Positions 43,762-51,942 are shown, numbered from the stretch's first letter. The stretch is 64,000 nt of DNA from Pseudanabaena minima (GCF_051131155.1 NZ_CP159508.1:2480001-2544000), one strand, 5' to 3'. The notes: a model not told the origin generated them from the sequence alone. Numbers and translations are program-made.

Positions 43762-43789
43762 TTGACAAATCTTTACAATTTGATATATT
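43762..43789 (+). promoter_or_regulatory. psbA promoter (sigma-70 type)
   Basis: TTGACA at 43762-43767 and TATATT at 43784-43789, spaced 16 bp, an almost consensus pair. It predicts a transcript start near 43796 and a ~47-nt leader before the psbA ATG. Strong, vegetative-sigma-type promoters of this kind are typical for cyanobacterial psbA. Confidence 0.75.
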
Positions 43790-43842
43790 GATAAATGTAA
43801 GCGCAAGCTTATTCAAAACAAGTTTTAAACCCAAACACAAAA

Positions 43843-44925
43843 ATGACAACAGCAGTACAAAGACGCGAAAGTGCGTCACTGTGGGATCAATTTTGCAACT
43901 GGATCACCAGCACCGACAACCGCCTCTATGTAGGTTGGTTCGGCGTAATCATGATCCCTTGCTTACTCGCAGCGACCATTTGCTTCGTAATCGCCTTCAT
44001 CGCAGCACCACCTGTCGATATTGACGGTATCCGTGAACCAGTAGCAGGTTCCTTGCTATTCGGCAACAACATGATTTCCGGCGCAGTCGTACCATCCTCC
44101 AACGCGATTGGCCTGCACTTTTACCCCATTTGGGAAGCAGATAGCCTCGACGAATGGCTATACAACGGTGGTCCTTACCAATTGGTAATTTTCCACTTCT
44201 TGCTCGGAATTTTCTGCTACATGGGACGTGAATGGGAATTGTCATACCGCCTCGGTATGCGTCCATGGATCGCCGTAGCATACTCTGCCCCCGTAGCAGC
44301 AGCAACCGCAGTATTCTTGATCTACCCAATCGGACAAGGAAGCTTCTCTGACGGTATGCCTTTGGGAATCAGTGGTACATTCAACTTCATGATCGTATTC
44401 CAAGCAGAGCACAACATCTTGATGCACCCCTTCCACATGTTGGGCGTAGCAGGCGTGTTCGGCGGTTCCTTGTTCAGTGCAATGCACGGTTCATTGGTAA
44501 CCAGCAGCTTGATCCGTGAAACAACCGAAAACGAAAGCCAAAACGCAGGCTACAAATTCGGACAAGAAGAAGAAACCTACAACATCGTTGCAGCACACGG
44601 CTACTTCGGACGCTTGATTTTCCAATACGCCAGCTTCAACAACAGCCGCAGCTTGCACTTCTTCTTGGCACTATGGCCAGTAGTTGGCATCTGGTTCACC
44701 GCATTGGGCGTAAGCACGATGGCATTCAACTTGAATGGTTTCAACTTCAACCAATCGATTTCTGACAGCCAAGGACGTGTAGTACCATCTTGGGCAGACG
44801 TAATCAACCGCGCAAACTTGGGTATGGAAGTAATGCACGAGCGCAATGCTCACAATTTCCCTCTCGATTTGGCTGCTGTTGATGTTGCTCCTGTTGCTAT
44901 GAGCGCTCCTTCTATCAATGGTTAA
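43843..44925 (+). CDS. psbA: Photosystem II D1 protein
   Basis: The product is 360 residues. All functional residues are in place: Tyr161 (redox-active Tyr-Z), Asp170, Glu189, His332, Glu333, Asp342 and Ala344 for the Mn4Ca cluster; His198 for P680; His215 and His272 for non-heme iron; Ser264 in the QB pocket. Residue 130 is Glu, as in the high-light D1 forms, not the Gln of D1:1. A 16-residue C-terminal extension follows Ala344 and would be removed by CtpA. Codons end mostly in C or A, unlike neighbours, as expected for a very highly expressed gene. It has its own promoter and terminator. Confidence 0.99.
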   Translation: MTTAVQRRESASLWDQFCNWITSTDNRLYVGWFGVIMIPCLLAATICFVIAFIAAPPVDIDGIREPVAGSLLFGNNMISGAVVPSSNAIGLHFYPIWEADSLDEWLYNGGPYQLVIFHFLLGIFCYMGREWELSYRLGMRPWIAVAYSAPVAAATAVFLIYPIGQGSFSDGMPLGISGTFNFMIVFQAEHNILMHPFHMLGVAGVFGGSLFSAMHGSLVTSSLIRETTENESQNAGYKFGQEEETYNIVAAHGYFGRLIFQYASFNNSRSLHFFLALWPVVGIWFTALGVSTMAFNLNGFNFNQSISDSQGRVVPSWADVINRANLGMEVMHERNAHNFPLDLAAVDVAPVAMSAPSING

Positions 44926-44954
44926 TCGGCTAATCGACTAGCCTAGTCTTCTCG

Positions 44955-44994
44955 AAATAAAAAAGCCTCTCCGCAAGGAGGGGCTTTTTTATTT
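44955..44994 (+). terminator. Terminator of psbA
   Basis: AAATAAAAAAGCCTCTCC around GCAA, then GGAGGGGCTTTTTTATTT. A GC stem and long T run. It marks the boundary to the accessory island. Confidence 0.85.
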
Positions 44995-45003
44995 GTGCGG
45001 AAT

Positions 45004-45402
45004 TTACATCAGATAATTTTTTAGCTCAGGATATTTAGGAAATAAGTTGTCAACACTTGCAAGTTTTGCTTCATATTCTAATGTGGTAGCAATGATTAAG
45101 CGATCGAAGGGATCTTTGTGAATGGGCGATAGGTTTACGGCTCTGACTGTAATCTCTGGAGTTAGTGGCAATAGCTCTATTCCTGCGGGAGCTAACGAAT
45201 CAGTAAGCCAATCTTGAACGGGAATATGTAGCTCTAATCTGGCTTTGTTATGAGCTAGAGCGATTTCGTAGCAAGATATTGCTGACACTGCAACTATGTC
45301 TACTTGCCGAATTTGTTCTAACCATTGTGTGGGAAAGCGCTCAAAACTTCCATTGATGAGCCAAAACCAAATGTGAGTATCAAGAATTACCATTTCAGAC
45401 AT
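45004..45402 (-). CDS. vapC: PIN-domain toxin (VapC type)
   Basis: The product is 132 residues. PIN acidic residues are visible at Asp8 (LDTH), Glu46 (YEIA), Asp97 and Asp100 (HKDPFDR), with a C-terminal ASVDNLFPKYP. This is the common type II VapC ribonuclease layout (subgroup with IHKDPFDRLI). It overlaps its antitoxin gene by 16 bp. The active site looks intact. It is the outermost left module of the island at 45004-52078. Confidence 0.9.
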   Translation of the reverse strand: MSEMVILDTHIWFWLINGSFERFPTQWLEQIRQVDIVAVSAISCYEIALAHNKARLELHIPVQDWLTDSLAPAGIELLPLTPEITVRAVNLSPIHKDPFDRLIIATTLEYEAKLASVDNLFPKYPELKNYLM

Positions 45403-45698
45403 TCCCAGTCCTCTTCATCTACGATTGGGCTAACAATGTCGCCTAATGTCTTTCCTTTGCCAATCAGATGAGCGGGTGTTGTGCGTTTTGGCTTTTTGTT
45501 AGGGATTTCTTGATCAGGATTAACGTCTTTTTGCTCTGATTTTGCATTAGCTTCTTTAGAGACTATTTGCTGTGGGTTTGAGATAGATTTTAAATATAGA
45601 CTAACGATCGCCTGTAATGCTTGACGATGTTCTGGGGTTGCATTTTGATATGCGTCAGCAATGGGAGCTTCGACTTCTAAGGTAATTTGTTTGATCAT
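45387..45698 (-). CDS. Antitoxin of the PIN toxin at 45004
   Basis: About 103 residues from the ATG at 45698; an upstream start at 45728 would extend into the dynamin-gene relic and is rejected. N-terminal IKQITLEVEAPIADAYQNATPEHRQAL (landmarks EVEAPIADAYQ, PEHRQAL) is a short helical domain. A charged linker and a C-terminal AHLIGKGKTLGDIVSPIVDEEDWE follow, the part that normally wraps the toxin. Position and overlap with the toxin gene make the pairing clear; the exact DNA-binding fold is unsure. Confidence 0.8.
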   Translation of the reverse strand: MIKQITLEVEAPIADAYQNATPEHRQALQAIVSLYLKSISNPQQIVSKEANAKSEQKDVNPDQEIPNKKPKRTTPAHLIGKGKTLGDIVSPIVDEEDWECLKW

Positions 45699-45720
45699 GG
45701 TTTTGTTGCGATTTGAGCAT

Positions 45721-45780
45721 ATTTTCAAATTCTTGTTTTTTGCCAGAAATTAAAGAACGTAGGCGATCGCCTTTTTCTTA
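45721..45780 (-). pseudogene. Relic of a dynamin-gene 3' end
   Basis: On the minus strand this stretch reads in frame DRLRSLISGKKQEFEN, almost the same as the C-terminus of the GTPase gene at 46418 (DRLRSLISSKKQEFEK). At the DNA level the two differ at only a few positions over about 58 bp. Nothing upstream of it is dynamin-like; the DUF433/DUF5615 module occupies that space. Confidence 0.75.
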
Positions 45781-45794
45781 CTAGTATTATCGCT

Positions 45795-46148
45795 TTACTG
45801 ATGAACGATGACTGAATCTCGCGATATTTCAATTAAAGAATGATGCTTTAGTAAATACAACAGCTGATCTAAATTGTTAACAAATAATGATTCTAGTTCT
45901 TTGTTGCTGATGTTGCCCGTGGTCACTAGCAGAAGTTTATAAGGTTCTTGACTAACATAAAATGAATCCCAAAAATCAGAATCTTTGGTAATGACAATTC
46001 TCTGTTCGCGAATTGAGAGTGTATTAATTTCCGTGTCTGGCGTTGCGTTCTTGAGAGCTAATTCTTTGGTATGGATTGCATCATGTCCCATTGATTTTAA
46101 AAGATAGGATAAACGCACGGGTAATTGAGCATCAATGAGAAATTTCAT
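45795..46148 (-). CDS. DUF5615 PIN-like toxin
   Basis: The product is 117 residues. It starts MKFLIDAQLPVRLSYLL with the early Asp, then GHDAIHTKELALKNATPD, IVITKDSDFWDSFY with two further Asp, and a helical C-terminus. This matches DUF5615 (Mut7-C-like PIN) proteins, partners of DUF433 antitoxins. The start overlaps the antitoxin stop by 4 bp. Unlike the copy at 20364, this toxin is complete. Confidence 0.9.
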   Translation of the reverse strand: MKFLIDAQLPVRLSYLLKSMGHDAIHTKELALKNATPDTEINTLSIREQRIVITKDSDFWDSFYVSQEPYKLLLVTTGNISNKELESLFVNNLDQLLYLLKHHSLIEISRDSVIVHQ

Positions 46149-46372
46149 GCGAGAACCTTGTGGATGCTCTTTACTTGGCTAAGTTTTGTAGCATAGGCTA
46201 AGACTGCAAAAATATCATCTCGCTCTAGATCGTCATAGTCTTCTAGGATTTCTTCGGTGGTCATGCCTGAACTGAGGAGTTCTAAGATCATCTCGACGGG
46301 ATATCGCAAACCTCTGATGCAGGGCTTGCCATGACAGATATTCCAGTCTATGGTGATGCGTTGTAGTAGCAT
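46145..46372 (-). CDS. DUF433 antitoxin
   Basis: The product is 75 residues, the minimal DUF433 length: CHGKPCIRGLRYPVEMILELLSSGMTTEEIL (landmarks GKPCIRGLRYPV, GMTTEEILEDY) and FAVLAYAT. A winged-helix antitoxin, first gene of a two-gene unit with the DUF5615 toxin. It starts 46 bp after the stop of the dynamin-like gene on the same strand. Confidence 0.92.
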   Translation of the reverse strand: MLLQRITIDWNICHGKPCIRGLRYPVEMILELLSSGMTTEEILEDYDDLERDDIFAVLAYATKLSQVKSIHKVLA

Positions 46373-46417
46373 ATTTAGATATTCCTTTTTGAAGGGGATG
46401 AGACGATTTTACTCTGA

Positions 46418-48949
46418 TTAAATTGAAAGAGATTTTTCAAATTCTTGTTTTTTGCTAGAGATTAGAGAACGTAGGCGATCGACTTCTTCCTGCTGTTTCC
46501 TCTCCTCAAGTACTAACAGATTTTCACATTCAGAAATAACTTGCTTGATTAAATCACCAGCAGTTTTAGCTCTATTTACAAATAATTCATCTATAGATTT
46601 TTTGATTTCTTGCTCAATTCGTTCCTGTACTTCCTCTTTGGCAAATTCCTTAAAACATTCTTCACACACTTTTTTAGCAATGTATTTATAGGCATCAATT
46701 GTTGCTTTAGTTCCAGATAATGCTGCAATTGCTACTGCCGCTAAAATTCCCGTAATAATTGCTGGAGCCAGAGTAAAGGCAGGAATTAGGAAAAAAGCTG
46801 CTGCTACCGCTCCACCACCTCCAATCGCTCCACCACCAGCAAAAGCAGCTATAAATGAAACATCAAAATCTTGTAAGTTTGGGGCAATTTCATCGCCAAA
46901 GTTTGTACCAACTTTCTCATCTAAGATCGCAAAACTTAAGTTAAGAGATTTAAACTCTTTCTTAATCTTCCTGTCTAAAAGTTCTAGTTCTCCCATGAGA
47001 AGCGGTTTTAAAACTCTACCTATCCAAACTGTTGTAATATCAGCTTTTAATGCTTCATTAAATTGTCGAATGGCATCATTAACCAATTTATCACGGCTAA
47101 AAATTGGATTATGGACTGTCTTCCAATTATCGCTTACTTTTATAATTTTATTCTTGAGATCTCCATTAATATTACCCTTCCAAGATTCTAAAGCCGATGT
47201 TTTAGCTCTCTCATTTGAAATCTTTACTTCGTTACAAATACTAATAAATCTACCACTTGCCTCACCAATTTTTTCTAAAATCTCCTGTTTGTAAGCTGGA
47301 TCAATAGTTTGATCTACATTGTTAATTGCATGATTTAAATTACTAATACATTTTTGTGTAAGTTCATCAAGTTTTTGGTTAGAGCTTTGTAAAACCAATA
47401 AACCAATCTCATCAGTCAAAAACGATTCTAAGATCTTAGTAAAATGCTGGAATGAGTCTAAATATTCATTGATTGAATTATTGATAATTGCCTTTAATGC
47501 AAGCTTTGCAGAAATGAAATGGACTCTATCACTACCACTAATTAATTCATCGAGTGTAAACTTGTTTGCTCTATCTTGAACTTCTTGAATTTCTTCGTCA
47601 TCATCTAAGTTATCCATAAAATTGACAACCAAGAATAAATTCTCTAAAGGTTTATTGCCATACCTTTGCTTAATGCTTCTGAGTGCATCTTTTTCACCTT
47701 GATTGAGCAGTTGCCCTGCATTGGAAGTAAAAATAATTGCATCAGCAGTCTGAATTAATTTTAAAGTTACTTCTGTAGCTTCATTACAATGATTCAATCC
47801 AAGAGTATCAATAATTTCTACTCCATTACGACACAAAGATAGATTTGGATGCTCAAAAATAATTTCCTTTATATTGTTATTGAGAATCTCTTCAGTACTA
47901 TCTTCTAAAGCAGCTTGTTTCGACATTGCAGCCTTGCTTTTGTATTCTTCTAATGGAACTTCTTCTTCACTATCATCACGGTATCGGCAGATTACTCGCT
48001 TTGTCTCTCCGTATTTAAGAATTGATATTGTCCCACTACAGGGAAGCGCACTAGTTGGTTGAATTTTTTCTCCTAATAAAGCATTAAGCAATGTTGACTT
48101 GCCTGTACTAAAATCACCAATCACCGCCACCCGAAAACGCTGAGATTCTAATTTGTCTTTAATTGCTTGAATCTCGTCCCGAAAAGTAACAGGTAAAAGG
48201 CTCTCTTTAATACCATCATCAATCAGTTGAGATAAATGATTAATCCGCTTGAGCAAAGATTGTTTCTGTAGTTGAAAACCTTGCAGCTTTTGATATTCAC
48301 CACTTACTGAATTTGTCGGACTGGGTATATTTTGAGGTTCTTTAATCTCAGTTTTAACAAGCTGATTTAACGCAGACAGCAAATCATCTGCCGCATTTAC
48401 AAACACAGTCCCCAAATCATGAAAACGCGAAGGATCGACTAGATCACATATTTCTTGAAAATCTTGATTGTTGTAAGACTTGCCAGCAAAACTAGATTCT
48501 AAAACATCAAGATAACGCGATTCTATTTCTAAACGCTTACCTAAATCTCGTAAATACTTACTCTCACTTTCATCTAAGCTAGAGTCTGCGATCGCCATTC
48601 TGTAACCCAAGCCAAACAACAGCAATTTTTCGGCTTCACTCAATGGCACTAGCAAAATCAAAAAATCATCGATATCACTATGCAGTTTAAATTTCTGGAC
48701 ACCAGACAGTAACAGCTTAGCAATCTCAATTGTCTGCCTATTGGTCAAACCAATCCGCCCCAATGTTGCTTTAAAGTGAGCAACTTCATCTTCACTCACT
48801 TTTGCATCAGCATGAATTACCCCTTTTAACAGCGCGATCAAATCAGTCATAAACACCACTTGCGGCGTAATGTCATTTACCGTCAAGTCTTGCCCCGTCA
48901 ACTTTGACAGGAGTTTGACAGCTTGGCTACCGATGAGTTGAGTATTCAT
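46418..48949 (-). CDS. TerB-like - dynamin-like GTPase
   Basis: The product is 843 residues. Residues ~30-155 are helical with TerB-like acidic motifs (HADAKVSEDEVAHF, ADSSLDESESKYL). The GTPase part has the P-loop GDFSTGKST (278-286), a Thr306 switch (CSGTIS), DTLG (381-384, where classical dynamins have DTPG) and NFMD (443-446) in place of NKxD. A long helical region follows. Near residues 695-755 is a Gly/Ala-rich hydrophobic stretch (AFAGGGAIGGGGAVAAAFFL, quoted to 20) able to insert in a membrane, then another helix bundle. Bacterial dynamin-like proteins bend or fuse membranes; some act in phage defence. It is divergent from the gene at 49080. Confidence 0.87.
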   Translation of the reverse strand: MNTQLIGSQAVKLLSKLTGQDLTVNDITPQVVFMTDLIALLKGVIHADAKVSEDEVAHFKATLGRIGLTNRQTIEIAKLLLSGVQKFKLHSDIDDFLILLVPLSEAEKLLLFGLGYRMAIADSSLDESESKYLRDLGKRLEIESRYLDVLESSFAGKSYNNQDFQEICDLVDPSRFHDLGTVFVNAADDLLSALNQLVKTEIKEPQNIPSPTNSVSGEYQKLQGFQLQKQSLLKRINHLSQLIDDGIKESLLPVTFRDEIQAIKDKLESQRFRVAVIGDFSTGKSTLLNALLGEKIQPTSALPCSGTISILKYGETKRVICRYRDDSEEEVPLEEYKSKAAMSKQAALEDSTEEILNNNIKEIIFEHPNLSLCRNGVEIIDTLGLNHCNEATEVTLKLIQTADAIIFTSNAGQLLNQGEKDALRSIKQRYGNKPLENLFLVVNFMDNLDDDEEIQEVQDRANKFTLDELISGSDRVHFISAKLALKAIINNSINEYLDSFQHFTKILESFLTDEIGLLVLQSSNQKLDELTQKCISNLNHAINNVDQTIDPAYKQEILEKIGEASGRFISICNEVKISNERAKTSALESWKGNINGDLKNKIIKVSDNWKTVHNPIFSRDKLVNDAIRQFNEALKADITTVWIGRVLKPLLMGELELLDRKIKKEFKSLNLSFAILDEKVGTNFGDEIAPNLQDFDVSFIAAFAGGGAIGGGGAVAAAFFLIPAFTLAPAIITGILAAVAIAALSGTKATIDAYKYIAKKVCEECFKEFAKEEVQERIEQEIKKSIDELFVNRAKTAGDLIKQVISECENLLVLEERKQQEEVDRLRSLISSKKQEFEKSLSI

Positions 48950-49079
48950 GCTTGCACTGAAAATCTAGTTATCTAGAATTTATCAGAAATGAAGCCTAAA
49001 AAAATCATCTACACAATAAAATCTGATAATATTTAAGCAAATAAAGCTTTTAAAGAGCTTTTTCTATGGTTTCTGCACT
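48950..49079. promoter_or_regulatory. Divergent promoter region of the dynamin and coiled-coil genes
   Basis: 130 bp, A/T-rich, between the two start codons. TAATAT near 49027 could be a -10 for the rightward gene. A short AAAGCTTTT(A)AAAGAGCTTTTT inverted stretch lies before the start. Shared control of the two genes is likely from the layout. Confidence 0.4.
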
Positions 49080-50498
49080 ATGAATTACATATTTTCTGCC
49101 GCTACCCAATCACTGATGCTTACTGGTAAAGCGGTGCAAGTCGCTCACAAGACTGGAGTATTACTGCCGATTGCTAGATGTCTCATCACAGGCAAACTTC
49201 TAGAGATTGCGAAGCCAGCACCATCATTCAACCCACTAATTTTTCCTACACAATTAGCCTTTGGTGGTTTGCAGATAATTTCTAGCGGGGTTCAAATGTA
49301 TCAAACCCATTCAGGCTTTAAGGGGGTTAGAACTGACATCAAAGATACTCAAAATGCAATTAATACGGGTGTTTCAGATATTCGCAAAGATATTAGTGCA
49401 GTACATAGCGATGTTAAAAAAATCCAAACAGGCGTTAATAACGTCATCAATGAAGTGAGAGGAATTCAATATGATGTTAATGGCATCGCTGATGGGATTA
49501 AATCAATTCAACAAAATTTAGGAGTCTTACAAGCGACAACAGCATTAATCGGCGTAGGAACGATCGCAAACGTAGCAATTTCCGCAGCAAGCTTACATCA
49601 AATCCTGAAACTGCGTGAAGACGTTCGCCAAATGCGAGTTGAGATCAAAGATGGATTTATCGATCTCAAAAAAGCACTTAAAGATCAAGGTGCTGAAATT
49701 TTAAATCGTATTGATGAAGTCGCCGCAGACATTAAATTTGAACAGCATCGAGTCGTTCTCATTCATGCCTATAGTCAATTTTTGGCAGCTACTAAGTTAA
49801 TCCAACAGTCCTTACTTACTGAACCTCACATTAGAGATCAAGGTTTAGCAAGTGCTAGACACTTGCTTTCAGTTGCCCTCGCTGATTATCGAAATAATCA
49901 ACTACTTTCAGAAACTTCAGCGCTAGGTAAATTAAGAAGAATGGAATGTGCTTGGGCGATTGAACAAACAATCATCATGACCTACCAAATCCAAAAGCAA
50001 TCAGGCGCAGTCACCCAAGGATTAAAAAGTCTGCAAGTCAGCATTCGTCAAGATATTGTTGATGTTAGTAATGCTGTTCAGTCCCAAGAAGAAATAGATT
50101 TACTCTATCCAGAAATCAGCCGTATTTGCACTCAAGATTTAGTAGTTTTATCATCTTGGCAAGAACAATCCGAATGGATTCAATCTTTACCTGCTTCTGA
50201 TTTAAAGTTACTAGAAAGCTCTGAACTAAGCCCAGTACCTCAAGCAATGACTTCTGCAATTAGCAACTTTGAAGTTCCCGAACAAAAAATCTATGAAGAG
50301 CTAAAACCAAAATCTCATTTTGACTCTTTACGCGATCAACTCAAATTAATGGCTTCACCTGACTTGCGCTCAAAATATGAGTATGAAGTAGTCGAAAAAG
50401 CTCAAGCTTCAGGGCATAAAGCTTTAAAAGCAGATGTAGTTAAACAATCGTCTGATATGGCGATCGCTAATCTATATCACTACTTTCAAGAGGCATAA
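49080..50498 (+). CDS. Coiled-coil protein with central hydrophobic segment
   Basis: The product is 472 residues and no family is recognised. Residues 1-75 contain two hydrophobic stretches (GVLLPIARCLITGKLL, LAFGGLQIISSGVQM). Residues ~80-145 and ~175-220 are heptad-like coiled coil with repeated I/V at regular spacing (VSDIRKDISAVHSDVKKIQ). Between them residues ~150-172 are hydrophobic (TTALIGVGTIANVAISAAS), possibly a membrane hairpin or amphipathic helix. The rest is helical. It is divergent from the dynamin-like GTPase, and relics of its 3' end recur twice downstream. A membrane partner of the GTPase is a plausible inference. Confidence 0.7.
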   Translation: MNYIFSAATQSLMLTGKAVQVAHKTGVLLPIARCLITGKLLEIAKPAPSFNPLIFPTQLAFGGLQIISSGVQMYQTHSGFKGVRTDIKDTQNAINTGVSDIRKDISAVHSDVKKIQTGVNNVINEVRGIQYDVNGIADGIKSIQQNLGVLQATTALIGVGTIANVAISAASLHQILKLREDVRQMRVEIKDGFIDLKKALKDQGAEILNRIDEVAADIKFEQHRVVLIHAYSQFLAATKLIQQSLLTEPHIRDQGLASARHLLSVALADYRNNQLLSETSALGKLRRMECAWAIEQTIIMTYQIQKQSGAVTQGLKSLQVSIRQDIVDVSNAVQSQEEIDLLYPEISRICTQDLVVLSSWQEQSEWIQSLPASDLKLLESSELSPVPQAMTSAISNFEVPEQKIYEELKPKSHFDSLRDQLKLMASPDLRSKYEYEVVEKAQASGHKALKADVVKQSSDMAIANLYHYFQEA

Positions 50499-50516
50499 TA
50501 AAAGCGATCGCCTATT

Positions 50517-50930
50517 TTACAAAAGAAGATTTTCAAAAGGATACTGATTGTTCCATCTATAAATATTGAAATCTCGAATATCAGTAGAGAGAATGCGCCC
50601 ATGTCCTAGATGTTCTGCTAAAACAATAATAGAAGCATCCGCCATATCCATCGGCAAATCACCATACTTTTGCATCAGTTCTTCTATGCGCCTGTAGTGA
50701 TTCCTATCAAGATCAAAAACATCAAAAGCCCCTGCCGCCACATTCGCCACAAACTTGCATTGTGCATAATTACCTAACCTATCAAGCAAAAGATAGCAAG
50801 CTTCTGTTATTACAGGATGCGTAGTTATTAACCTCTCATTAAGATTATTGAGGTATAAATTTGCAACATCACGATACTTATCACTTCGATTGCCCAAAGC
50901 TAACCAAAATCCAGTATCAACGATGATCAT
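50517..50930 (-). CDS. vapC: PIN-domain toxin (VapC type)
   Basis: The product is 137 residues. PIN residues are seen at Asp5 (IIVDTGFW), Glu43 (VITEACY), Asp95/Asp98 (MDMADAS) and Asp117 (STDIRDF). It overlaps its antitoxin gene by 14 bp. It belongs to another PIN subgroup than the toxin at 45004. It starts 18 bp from the stop of the coiled-coil gene, end to end. Confidence 0.9.
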   Translation of the reverse strand: MIIVDTGFWLALGNRSDKYRDVANLYLNNLNERLITTHPVITEACYLLLDRLGNYAQCKFVANVAAGAFDVFDLDRNHYRRIEELMQKYGDLPMDMADASIIVLAEHLGHGRILSTDIRDFNIYRWNNQYPFENLLL

Positions 50931-51291
50931 ACTTTTTGTTTAGGATTGTTTTCAAAGTTTTTTTATAGTTAGTAGATAGATTTGGCTCTCCATCCGCGCA
51001 ACCAATAAAGCCACTTTGCTTTAATAGAAAAGCTGGATCTTGTTTCTGATTTTGAGAATTTCGATAATTAGAAACGACACTTTCCCCATCCAGTCCTTCA
51101 CCCCGATCTAGTTGAGCTAAACCATCAGCTACCTTTTGGCGAGTATCTTGCAGCCATTGCTCATAATGTTTATCTCTTTCCTCAAGCAACCGAAACGCCT
51201 CAAAAATCACCTCATCAGCAGAGCTATACTTACCACTTTTCAGCTTTTTTTGAATAAACTGCTCTTGCTCAATTTTTAAGGCAATACTCAT
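50917..51291 (-). CDS. Antitoxin with ParD-like N-terminus and VapB-like C-terminus
   Basis: About 124 residues from the ATG at 51291 (an ATG at 51300 is also possible). Residues 1-75 read like a ParD/CopG antitoxin (EQEQFIQKKLKSGKYSSADEV, then AFRLLEERDKHYEQWL). The C-terminal third (QDPAFLLKQSGFIGCADGE then PNLSTNYKKTL) instead resembles antitoxins that neutralise PIN toxins. The partner is indeed a PIN toxin, not ParE. It looks like a domain fusion that keeps a ParD operator-binding part. Confidence 0.75.
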   Translation of the reverse strand: MSIALKIEQEQFIQKKLKSGKYSSADEVIFEAFRLLEERDKHYEQWLQDTRQKVADGLAQLDRGEGLDGESVVSNYRNSQNQKQDPAFLLKQSGFIGCADGEPNLSTNYKKTLKTILNKKYDHR

Positions 51292-51332
51292 GATTTGCAT
51301 CCTAAGTCATATAATTATCAGTTATTATAGCA

Positions 51333-51383
51333 AAAGCTTTAAAAGCAGATGTAGTTAGATAATCGCCTGATATGGCGATCACT
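51333..51383 (+). pseudogene. Relic of the coiled-coil gene 3' end, copy 1
   Basis: AAAGCTTTAAAAGCAGATGT and the following ~30 bases match 50419-50468 at the end of the coiled-coil gene with about five changes. The frame (KALKADVV) is broken by a stop soon after. It lies between the PIN and YoeB modules. Confidence 0.75.
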
Positions 51384-51389
51384 TCTTGC

Positions 51390-51671
51390 TCAATAATGAT
51401 ACCTACATTGCAAAAATTTAATATAATTTTGCTCAACTAAATAAACCAAACGATGCTCTTGAGTAATACGGCGTGACCAAATACCAGAACCAAGATATTT
51501 CAATGGTTCAGGCTTTCCAATTCCGTTAAAAGGGTCGCGCATTACTGCATCAACCAAATCCATTATCCTCAAAGCAACCTTACGATCAACAGAAATCCAA
51601 TGGGTTAAATCTGTACGAAAATCTTGATCGAGAATAGATTCTCTATTCAATGGAGCATTACTCTTTGACAA
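51390..51671 (-). CDS. yoeB: YoeB/Txe family toxin
   Basis: The product is 93 residues. It has DLVDAVMRDPFNGIGKPEPLK with the catalytic Glu, GIWSRRITQEHRLVYLVE with the basic residues, and the C-terminal CRYHY with the catalytic His, all typical of YoeB, a ribosome-dependent mRNA endonuclease. It overlaps the antitoxin gene by 14 bp. It appears intact. Confidence 0.92.
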   Translation of the reverse strand: MSKSNAPLNRESILDQDFRTDLTHWISVDRKVALRIMDLVDAVMRDPFNGIGKPEPLKYLGSGIWSRRITQEHRLVYLVEQNYIKFLQCRYHY

Positions 51672-51942
51672 GCCCTAACTCTTTGCGTAAATCATCAGGT
51701 GTTTGAGAATCTTCTACATTCACTCTGGCGCGACTAATGGCATTTAACAAACGTTCCGCATTTTTAGGCGATCGCAAAAGATGCATAGTTTCTAACAAAC
51801 TTTGTAACTCATCAGCCGCAATCAAGGCAACATTTTCACCACTTTGACTTTTGATATAGATAATCTCGCGATCATTAACAACGCGATCAAGCAATACATT
51901 CAAACTTGGCATTGTCTGTGCATAACTGGCTTCAACAATCAT
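51658..51942 (-). CDS. yefM: YefM/Phd family antitoxin
   Basis: The product is 94 residues. MIVEASYAQTMPSLNVLLDRV and IIYIKSQSGENVALIAADELQSLLE (landmarks SQSGENVALIA, ELQSLLET) are the Phd/YefM DNA-binding core. The C-terminal part (RVNVEDSQTPDDLRKELGL) binds YoeB. First gene of the pair. Confidence 0.92.
   Translation of the reverse strand: MIVEASYAQTMPSLNVLLDRVVNDREIIYIKSQSGENVALIAADELQSLLETMHLLRSPKNAERLLNAISRARVNVEDSQTPDDLRKELGLVKE

Noticed and set aside
43788..44024. 78-codon frame starting in the psbA leader
   Set aside because: It runs out of frame into psbA and its second half is psbA DNA read in another frame. The psbA frame is certain.
43997..44853. Several antisense frames across psbA
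   Set aside because: Shadows caused by the strong codon bias of psbA.
45699..45728. Ten extra N-terminal residues for the antitoxin at 45387
   Set aside because: They come from the dynamin-gene relic and spacer. The ATG at 45698 begins the conserved part.
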